Below are positions 57,525 through 64,000 of a stretch of 64,000 bases of DNA, one piece after another (position 1 is the stretch's first letter; each line of letters opens with the position of its first letter). This DNA comes from Xanthobacter autotrophicus. Lineage in GTDB: Bacteria; Pseudomonadota; Alphaproteobacteria; Rhizobiales; Xanthobacteraceae. The DNA lies in assembly GCF_005871085.1 (NCBI RefSeq), contig NZ_VAUP01000037.1, positions 186,001-250,000 on the forward strand, in the 5' to 3' direction. The position numbers and the translations under genes were made by a program. The notes beneath the pieces were generated by a model. That model saw only the letters and a program-made list of their open reading frames with translations. It ran no database searches and was not told the origin of the DNA.

Positions 57525-60052
57525 TCGGCGGCCTCTCTCCGGCCTTCGCCGGACAAGGGAAAGATGCAGGTGGCGATGGTGCCCTGGGCGTCGCTGCCGC
57601 CGCCATCCGGCCCACGCCCGGCCGGCGCAACGGTGACCGAGCCGCCGTGAAGAGTCATGAACGAGCGCACGATGGCAAGGCCCAGCCCGACACCCCGGTG
57701 GCGCGGGCCGGCATTGCGGCTCTCGAAGCGCTCGAACAGGGTGTCGGCCACTTCGGTGGGCACGCCCGGCCCCTCGTCGCGCACGGTGAAGACCAGCGCC
57801 CCGTCGCGCCGCACCGCGCCGAGGCTGACCGTGCCGCCGGCGGGCGAGACGGCGATGGCATTGGACAACAGGTTGAACAGGATCTGCCGCACCCGCCGCC
57901 CGTCAGCGACGAAGTGGCCGGCATCCGGCCCCACGCTGACGGCGAGGTTCAGCCCCGCCTCCGCCACCGGATCGCGCACCGCCTCGGCCACGCCGAGCAC
58001 GGTCTCGCCCACGTCCACGTCGGAGAGGTCCAGCTCCATGGCGCCGGCATCGATGGAGGCGAGGTCGAGAATGTCGTCGATCAGCGCGCGCAGCTGGTCG
58101 GAGGACTGGCGCATGTGTTCCAGATAGTCCTGCTGGCGGGTATTGAGCGGGCCGGCGAAGCCCTCGCGCAGCATGTCCGCATAGCCCATCAGGGTATTGA
58201 GGGGCGTGCGCAGGTGGTAGGACACGTGTCCGACGAAGGCGTTCTTCAGCTTGTCCGCCGCCTCCAGCGCCTCGGCGCGCTCGATCAGCGCCCGCTCCAC
58301 CTTCACGCTGTCGGTCACGTCGCGGAAGGTGACCATGGTGCCACCGTCCGGCAACGGCTGGGTGGCGCCGTCAAGCACACGGCCGTCCGGGCGCTCCAGG
58401 CGCAAGGTCACCGCCTCGCGCGGGCCGATGGTGGTCACGGCGTGGCGGATGCGGGCGAAGACCGAAGTTTCGCCATGGAGCGGCCGGCACAGGGCCGCCA
58501 CCGCGTCCACGTGCGGCCGCTCGCCCAAGGCGCGGGCCTCCAGCGACCACAGGCTGAGGAAGGCGTGGTTGTAGAGGTTGAGCCGCCCATCCGAGCCGAA
58601 CACGGCTACCGCTTCCGCCAGCCCGTCCAGCGTTTCGCCCTGGATGCGGATGAGAGTGTTGTAGCGGCTCTCCAGGGCGACGTGCTCTGAGAGGTCGTCG
58701 AACAGATAGGTGACGCCGCCTTCCGCATTGGGGGTGACCACCACCCGCAGCATCTGCCCGCCGGGCAAATGCCACCAGTCATTCACCGGCTCGATGGCGC
58801 GGTAGGCTTCGCGCAACTGGGCGCGCCACCCGCGGAAATCTGCCTGCTCGGGCACCTTGCGGCGAGTGCGCAGGTCTTCCAGGATCTCGCCTTCCGGCGG
58901 GTGCTGATCGAGGAAAGCGGGGGAGAGGTCGAACAGGCGTTCATAGGCGGCATTGTGGAATACGAGGCGTTCGTCGGCCCCGAAGATGGCCACCGCCGTG
59001 GTCAGCTGGTCCAAAGTGCGGCGATGGGCGGTGACCGCCTGCTTCATCTCCGCCCGGGCGTCCTCCTCGGAGGTAACATCGATGGCGATACCGGCGGTGC
59101 CGAAGGCGCCGGCCACCTCCACCACTTCCATCTGCCGCCGCTGACCCTTGGTGACGGCCTTCACCCGCTGGCGGAAATGCCCGTCCGTGCCTTCAGCGCT
59201 GGCGGCGGCTGCGCGGGTCTTGCCGTCGAGGAGGTCGAGGCCCTGCGCGCGCGCCTCCTCCGCCGAGGCGGCGCCCACCGCCGCCACGAAGGCGGGGTTC
59301 ACATAAGACAGCGCGCCATCCGCCCCGCGCAGCCAGGCGGGGGCAGGCGCGGCATCGAGCAAGGCCGCAAGGCCGGACACCACCGGCCCGACCTCATGCC
59401 CGACCGCGTCGCCGGTCGCCGGCGCCAGCAGCAGGATGCCGGCGCCGGCCCGGCTCCTGCCGTCGAGGCGCAGCGGCCCTGTCGGCGTATCCAGCGTCTG
59501 GGAGAAGCTGCCGTCTTCCGCCCGCAGGCGGGCGAGCGCGGTTTCGAAAGCGGACGTGGCGGATCCGAGTTCCGCGCGGAGCGTCTCGGGGGTGCGGCCG
59601 AACAGGTCGGCCGGCGCCTCCCGTCCCGTCCACAGCAGGAAGGCCGGAGCGCCCTCACAGAGGAGGACGCGACAGGCCTGGGCTTCGGCGCGGGCACGGG
59701 CGGCGGAGGCCGCGGCATCGGCGGCGGCACGCTCGGCGGCTTCAATGCGGCCGCGCAGGTCCTTCGCCACGCGATGGCTGCGCAGGGCGGCAAGGCCGGC
59801 GATGGCGGCGACCGCCAGCCCCGCCACCGGCCACAGGGCGCCGGCCGCGGTCGCGGCAGCATCCCAGCCGGCGGCAGCCGGGCTCACGAACAGGGTCGAA
59901 GAGAGGAAGACCGCAGCGAGGCCGGCGCAGGCGGGACGGCCCGAGCGGGACGGCGAGGAGAACCGGCGCAGCCCCGCCGTCAGGCGAGCGCCGCCTTGCT
60001 CACGCCCGCGCCTTTGGCGCGGAACGCCGCTGGTCCGGATGCGGTCCGCCAT
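57521..60052 (-). CDS. divL: DivL-like PAS sensor pseudo-histidine kinase
   Basis: Membrane-bound sensor-kinase-like protein of 843 aa. Two hydrophobic segments lie at about 41-60 and 71-90. A coiled coil (95-125) and three PAS-type domains (about 225-325, 345-455, 470-580) follow. The DHp helix reads HVSYHLRTPLNTLMGY (609-624): the usual phospho-acceptor His is Tyr612, and His613 takes the place of the next Glu. The ATPase domain has NLLSNAI, DEGPGVP and GVGLGLAIV. Tyr at this site is the hallmark of Caulobacter DivL, which controls CckA/CtrA. The operon order divL-tsaE fits known alphaproteobacterial loci. Confidence 0.88.
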   Translation of the reverse strand: MADRIRTSGVPRQRRGREQGGARLTAGLRRFSSPSRSGRPACAGLAAVFLSSTLFVSPAAAGWDAAATAAGALWPVAGLAVAAIAGLAALRSHRVAKDLRGRIEAAERAAADAAASAARARAEAQACRVLLCEGAPAFLLWTGREAPADLFGRTPETLRAELGSATSAFETALARLRAEDGSFSQTLDTPTGPLRLDGRSRAGAGILLLAPATGDAVGHEVGPVVSGLAALLDAAPAPAWLRGADGALSYVNPAFVAAVGAASAEEARAQGLDLLDGKTRAAAASAEGTDGHFRQRVKAVTKGQRRQMEVVEVAGAFGTAGIAIDVTSEEDARAEMKQAVTAHRRTLDQLTTAVAIFGADERLVFHNAAYERLFDLSPAFLDQHPPEGEILEDLRTRRKVPEQADFRGWRAQLREAYRAIEPVNDWWHLPGGQMLRVVVTPNAEGGVTYLFDDLSEHVALESRYNTLIRIQGETLDGLAEAVAVFGSDGRLNLYNHAFLSLWSLEARALGERPHVDAVAALCRPLHGETSVFARIRHAVTTIGPREAVTLRLERPDGRVLDGATQPLPDGGTMVTFRDVTDSVKVERALIERAEALEAADKLKNAFVGHVSYHLRTPLNTLMGYADMLREGFAGPLNTRQQDYLEHMRQSSDQLRALIDDILDLASIDAGAMELDLSDVDVGETVLGVAEAVRDPVAEAGLNLAVSVGPDAGHFVADGRRVRQILFNLLSNAIAVSPAGGTVSLGAVRRDGALVFTVRDEGPGVPTEVADTLFERFESRNAGPRHRGVGLGLAIVRSFMTLHGGSVTVAPAGRGPDGGGSDAQGTIATCIFPLSGEGRREAAE

Positions 60053-60272
60053 TCGCCCCGGTGTCCTTCCCCTGCCCGACAGGCGCCGCAGCTTCCTCCG
60101 GCGCCCCGCGAATCACTTGCGCCAGTCTACCGAAGGGGCAGCGGCCATTGAAGGGCGAGCCGGCCACAGCACACAGGCGCATCGTCCCTTCGGTAGGGAA
60201 GGCACATCTTCCACAAGCCGGACAAGGAAAGGCCGGGCGGGTTCGCCCTGCCCTCCCTCTTCCGGCTTACCC

Positions 60273-61502
60273 CTACGCCAGCAGGTCGCGCAGGGTGAGG
60301 GCGATGACCAGTGTCGCCTTGTCCAGATCAGACAGGAGCAGGTTCTCGTCCGCCCGGTGGCCGTTGGCCTCCTCGATGGTGTGGGGGCCGGCGCCGTAGA
60401 GCACCACCGGCACGCCCGCCTCGGCATAGAGCCGCGCATCCGTATAGATCGGAACGCCGGTCTCCTTCACCGTCTCGCCGGTCACGGCGGAGGCGTTGCG
60501 GCACAGCACCGACGACAGCACCTTCGTCCCCTCGCTGGGCACCAGCGGCCGCGCCAGCAGGATGCGCCGCACCTCCACCCGCGCCTTGGGGAAGGCCGAG
60601 GCGGCATCGGCGATCACCTTGCGCACTTCGGCTTCCACCGCTTCCGGGCTCTCGTCGGGCACGATGCGCCGGTCGAGGCGGAAGGTGACGCGGTCCGGCA
60701 CCACATTGGTGTTGATGCCGCCGGAGATGAGGCCCACCGTCAGCTGGGGCGAGCCGATGCCCGCCACCTCGGACACCTTGTCCTTCAAGGTGCCGCGATA
60801 GGCATAGAGCGCGGTTAGGATATGGTTGGCCGCCTCCAGCGCGTCGATGCCGGTGAAGGGCAGCGCGGCATGGGCCGACCTGCCGTTCACCTCCACCTCC
60901 AGGTGGAGACAGCCGTTGTGGCCCACCACCACGCCATAGGTGAAGCCGGCGGAGACGGCATAATCCGGCTTAGTGATGCCCTGTTCGAGAATCCAGCCCG
61001 GCCCGACCTCGCCGCCGATCTCCTCGTCATAGGTGAAGTGCAGTTCCACCGTGCCCTTGAGCGGCAGGCCCGAGCGCTTCAGCGCATCGAGGGCGAAGGC
61101 GTAGGTGGCGAAGTCCGACTTGGAGACGGCGACGCCGCGGCCATACATGCGCCCGTCCACCACCTCGGCGCCGAAGGGATCCTTGGTCCAGCCCTCGCCG
61201 GGGGGCACCACGTCGCCATGGGCGTTGAGGGCGATCACCGGCCCGTCTCCGAAGCGATGGCGCACGATGAGGTTGGTCACCGAGATCATGCCCGCTGCCT
61301 TCACCCGGTCGGCTGGAACCACATGGCGCTCCACCACATGGCCGAGCCCTTCCAGCAGTTCGGCAGCGCGCGCGGCATGGGGGGCGCAATCGCCGGGGGG
61401 ATTGTCGGACGGCACCTTCACCAGCTCCGCCAGAAACGCGTGCTGCGCGTCGGCGCGCTCGGCGATGAGGTGGGGCAGGGTGTCGGCGTCGGGGGTTGTC
61501 AT
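60273..61502 (-). CDS. M20-family metallohydrolase (ArgE/DapE-like) with altered metal motif
   Basis: M20 peptidase-family hydrolase of 409 aa. Conserved parts are NAHGDVVPPGEGW (His95 ligand), TYDEEIGGE (Glu160/Glu161), the dimerisation segment VNGRSAHAALPFTG, and a final GAGPHTIEEANGHRADENL. However, the GRGxxDxKG motif reads GRGVAVSKSD (121-130), with Val126 where the bridging-metal Asp should be. It lies 112 nt after puuD on the same strand, suggesting a role in purine or ureide breakdown, but the substrate is unknown. AAGGA precedes the ATG. Confidence 0.88.
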   Translation of the reverse strand: MTTPDADTLPHLIAERADAQHAFLAELVKVPSDNPPGDCAPHAARAAELLEGLGHVVERHVVPADRVKAAGMISVTNLIVRHRFGDGPVIALNAHGDVVPPGEGWTKDPFGAEVVDGRMYGRGVAVSKSDFATYAFALDALKRSGLPLKGTVELHFTYDEEIGGEVGPGWILEQGITKPDYAVSAGFTYGVVVGHNGCLHLEVEVNGRSAHAALPFTGIDALEAANHILTALYAYRGTLKDKVSEVAGIGSPQLTVGLISGGINTNVVPDRVTFRLDRRIVPDESPEAVEAEVRKVIADAASAFPKARVEVRRILLARPLVPSEGTKVLSSVLCRNASAVTGETVKETGVPIYTDARLYAEAGVPVVLYGAGPHTIEEANGHRADENLLLSDLDKATLVIALTLRDLLA

Positions 61503-61614
61503 GGGGCTTTCCTTCGATTTTACAGACGGTTTTATTGCGCTTTCGACGCAAACGACAAGGCGCGGCGGCCGGAACCCGCATGTGCTCCGGCCACCGCGAC
61601 ACGGGGACCCAACC

Positions 61615-62838
61615 TTACTTGCCCGCCCCCCAGGCCTTCAGCACCTCCCGGTCCTCCTGCGACAGCTCGGTGATGTTATTGGGTGGCATGGCATGGGTAA
61701 GGCCGGCCTGCACGACGATGAGGTCGCGGTTGCGGGCGATGTGCTCCGGCGTGTCGAGCATCACCCCGCGCGGGGCGATGACGATGCCTTCGTAGAGCGG
61801 CTCTGAGGCATGGCACATGGAGCAGCGGCCCATGACGATGTTGGCCACGTCGTCCGGCACCTCCACCGGCGGCCCGCTCCGGGCATAGGCGACGCTCACC
61901 AGCGGCGGCAGGCCGAGGGCGGTGCGGCCCATGGGGGTCGTGGTGGCCGAGATGGCGATGGCAAGGATGATGCACACCGCCGCCACCAGCCAGCACCACG
62001 CCTTGTCGCCACGGCCCGCGTGCCGCTCATTGTAATAATAGCGGATCACCGTGCCCACCACGAGGGACAGCGCCACGATGACATAGGCATAAGGCGTGGA
62101 ATAGGTGAGCGGATAGTGGTTGGAGATCATCAGGAAGACGACGGGCAGCGTGAAATAATTGTTGTGCCCCGACCTCAGCTTCGCGGTCTTGCCGTAATAG
62201 GGGTCCGGAACCTGCCCCGCCTTCAGCGCCGCCACCACCTTGTGCTGGTTGGGGATGATCACGAAGAAGACGTTGCCGCTCATGATGGTGGCCATGAGCG
62301 CGCCGGTGTGGATGAAGGCGGCGCGGGCCGAGAACACCTGCTGGAACAGGTAGGCCGCCAGCACCACGCCGACGAACACGATGACGCCCACCGCCATGGG
62401 ATTGTTGCCGAGCCTGGAACGACACAGCTGGTCATAGGCAATCCAGCCCAAAGCCAGCCCGCCCATGCCGATGACGAAGGCGACGAACGGCTTCAGGTTC
62501 ATCACCGCCGGGTCGATGAGATAGATGGACGATTTGTAGTAATAGATCCAGATCAGCAGGAAGAAGCCGGTGAGCCAGGTGGCATAGGACTGCCACTTGT
62601 GCCAGCCTAGCTCCTCGGGCAGGAAGCTCGGCGCCACCAGATACTTCTTCACCTGGTAGAAGCCGCCGCCATGCACTTCCCAGGCTTCTCCGCCCTTGCC
62701 GGCGGGGATGTCGGGGGTCGCCTTCAGGCTGGCGTCGAGATGCATGAAATAAAAGGACGAGCCGATCCACGCCATGCCGGCGATGATGTGCGTCCAGCGC
62801 AGCAACAGGCTGCCCCACTCGTGAAGGATAGGTTCCAT
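61615..62838 (-). CDS. puuD: Urate hydroxylase PuuD (membrane urate oxidase with cytochrome c domain)
   Basis: Integral membrane protein of 407 aa that oxidises urate to 5-hydroxyisourate with a respiratory acceptor instead of O2. About eight hydrophobic helices fill residues 10-300 (LLLRWTHIIAGMAWIGSSFYF; GALMATIMSGNVFFVIIPNQ). A C-terminal cytochrome c domain has CSMCH (339-343), with a candidate distal Met384 in THAMPPNN. This layout is typical of the PuuD family in Hyphomicrobiales. Divergent from the LysR gene, with the M20 hydrolase downstream. Confidence 0.93.
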   Translation of the reverse strand: MEPILHEWGSLLLRWTHIIAGMAWIGSSFYFMHLDASLKATPDIPAGKGGEAWEVHGGGFYQVKKYLVAPSFLPEELGWHKWQSYATWLTGFFLLIWIYYYKSSIYLIDPAVMNLKPFVAFVIGMGGLALGWIAYDQLCRSRLGNNPMAVGVIVFVGVVLAAYLFQQVFSARAAFIHTGALMATIMSGNVFFVIIPNQHKVVAALKAGQVPDPYYGKTAKLRSGHNNYFTLPVVFLMISNHYPLTYSTPYAYVIVALSLVVGTVIRYYYNERHAGRGDKAWCWLVAAVCIILAIAISATTTPMGRTALGLPPLVSVAYARSGPPVEVPDDVANIVMGRCSMCHASEPLYEGIVIAPRGVMLDTPEHIARNRDLIVVQAGLTHAMPPNNITELSQEDREVLKAWGAGK

Positions 62839-63030
62839 GTCCGTTCAGGTCCCGTAGCTGGAAGGCGAAGGCGCGTTTCCTTCGGAGCCCGCGCCGATGG
62901 GCGTGCGCCGCAAGCCCATCGGATGACGCGGTCTCTCATGTGATTGTTGATCCGGGATCTTGCGGCGCCATTGGCCCCGCCGTCCCGCGTGCTTATCGTT
63001 GTGAAGGTTCAGGTCAAGGGACGTGGCATC

Positions 63031-63957
63031 GTGCTCGACAATATGAAGGCCTTCGCCATGTCGGTGGAGAGCGAGAGCTTCTCGGAAGCCGCGCGGCGGC
63101 TGCGCCTGTCCGCCAATGTGGTGAGCCACCGCATCCAGATGCTGGAGAAGCACCTGGGCTGCCGGCTGTTCAACCGCACCACCCGCCGCATGAGCCTGAC
63201 CGAGCAGGGCCGCGTCTATTACGAGGCCATCACCGACGCGCTCCGCCTCATCGATGCGGCGGAGAGCAATGTGTCGGAATTGGGCGCCCTGCCCCGCGGC
63301 GCGCTCAGGGTCACCGCCCCGCTCCATCTGGGCCGGCGCCTGGTGGCGCAGGTTTCGGCGCGTTACCAGGAGGCGCACCCGGAGATCGACGTGCGCCTGC
63401 GCCTCTCCGAACACACCCTCGACCTGATCGCCGAATCCATCGACGTGGCGCTGCGCCTCGCCACCTTCGAGGATTCCAGCATGATCATGCGCAAGGTGGC
63501 GCAGGTGGAACGCATATTGTGCGCCTCCCCGGCCTATCTGGAGCGGGCGGGAGTGCCGCTGCGCCCGCAGGACCTGTTGTCCCATCAATGCCTGCTCCTG
63601 AGATTTGCGAGCCTTCGGGAACTGCGCTGGATGCTGACCGACGAGGGCCGTGACCTCGCCGTTCCGGTCACCGGGCACCTGGAGGCCGACGACGGCGATG
63701 TGCTCACCGTCTGGGCCCTCGAGGGGCGGGGCATCGTGGTGAAGCCCCGCTTCGAGGTGGCGGATGCGCTCGCCGAGGGCCGCCTGGTGCCGGTGCTTCA
63801 GGCGCACCCGCCCAAGCCCGCGACCCTCGCCGTGCTCTACCCCGCCCGCCAGCTGGTGCCGTTGAAGGTGAAGGCCTTCGCCGACATGCTGGTGGACCAG
63901 GGCCGCCGCTACATCGCCCAGGAGCTGGGGAAGATCGGGGAGCGGCTGTCCGCCTGA
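63031..63957 (+). CDS. LysR-family transcriptional regulator
   Basis: Regulator of 308 aa. Residues about 4-63 form the LysR winged helix (AFAMSVESESFSEAARRLRLSANVVSHRIQMLEKHLGCRLFNRTTRRM). The rest is a periplasmic-binding-type effector domain. The GTG at 63031 (AAGGGA about 10 nt upstream) gives the usual start; a GTG at 63001 and an ATG at 63043 are alternatives. It is divergent from puuD with about 190 nt between, so control of the urate genes is likely but not shown. Confidence 0.9.
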   Translation: MLDNMKAFAMSVESESFSEAARRLRLSANVVSHRIQMLEKHLGCRLFNRTTRRMSLTEQGRVYYEAITDALRLIDAAESNVSELGALPRGALRVTAPLHLGRRLVAQVSARYQEAHPEIDVRLRLSEHTLDLIAESIDVALRLATFEDSSMIMRKVAQVERILCASPAYLERAGVPLRPQDLLSHQCLLLRFASLRELRWMLTDEGRDLAVPVTGHLEADDGDVLTVWALEGRGIVVKPRFEVADALAEGRLVPVLQAHPPKPATLAVLYPARQLVPLKVKAFADMLVDQGRRYIAQELGKIGERLSA

Positions 63958-64000
63958 GCGCGTGCCAGTCTGATTGGCCGCGTTCACCCTTGCGCCGCCC

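Overview
The window is high-GC DNA from an alphaproteobacterium, most likely of the order Hyphomicrobiales (Xanthobacter/Azorhizobium/Starkeya-like). The grounds are a divL-tsaE-murU-addB-addA-trxA cluster, a PuuD-type urate hydroxylase, BluB, an IalB-family protein, an Omp19/Inh-type lipoprotein and a DUF971 gene. No replication origin, rRNA operon, CRISPR array or intact insertion sequence was seen. The left edge cuts a ferrochelatase gene (hemH).

Left third (1-21 kb). After hemH come a tiny unknown gene, an AraC/O6-methylguanine methyltransferase fusion, a YdfG-like dehydrogenase, an Inh-type lipoprotein and bluB. Next are glpK-glpD, then an SDR/acyl-CoA ligase/IclR group divergent from a TRAP transporter (dctP plus a fused dctQM), with three GGTCCAT-type palindromes between them. 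A compact four-gene operon follows on the minus strand: DUF971 protein, an APS-reductase-like flavoprotein, an 8-Cys ferredoxin and a HEAT-repeat protein. Its substrate is unknown, and it is the best candidate here for an undescribed system. lhgO and typA converge on a shared terminator.

Middle (21-42 kb). A pore-loop ion channel gene precedes a cyclic-nucleotide-domain/SpoIIE phosphatase. A liv-type ABC transporter operon (G-H-M-K-F) ends in a long-chain acyl-CoA ligase. A FadR-type regulator with a palindromic operator is divergent from an acetolactate-synthase-like ThDP enzyme. An AraC regulator and an AT-rich intergenic region precede a 5.9-kb autotransporter gene, followed by ialB. A truncated phage-type integrase lies beside a tRNA-Leu(CAG) gene, marking the scar of an old integrated element.

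Right third (42-64 kb). Enoyl-CoA hydratase, mutM and rmuC are followed by def-fmt-truA (translation initiation and tRNA modification). A long minus-strand operon then encodes DivL (pseudo-histidine kinase with Tyr at the phospho-acceptor position), a TsaE/sugar-kinase fusion, a MurU-like nucleotidyltransferase, AddB, AddA and thioredoxin. It joins cell-cycle control, tRNA t6A, peptidoglycan recycling and double-strand-break repair. The window closes with an M20-family hydrolase, puuD and a divergent LysR regulator, probably a purine-catabolism locus.
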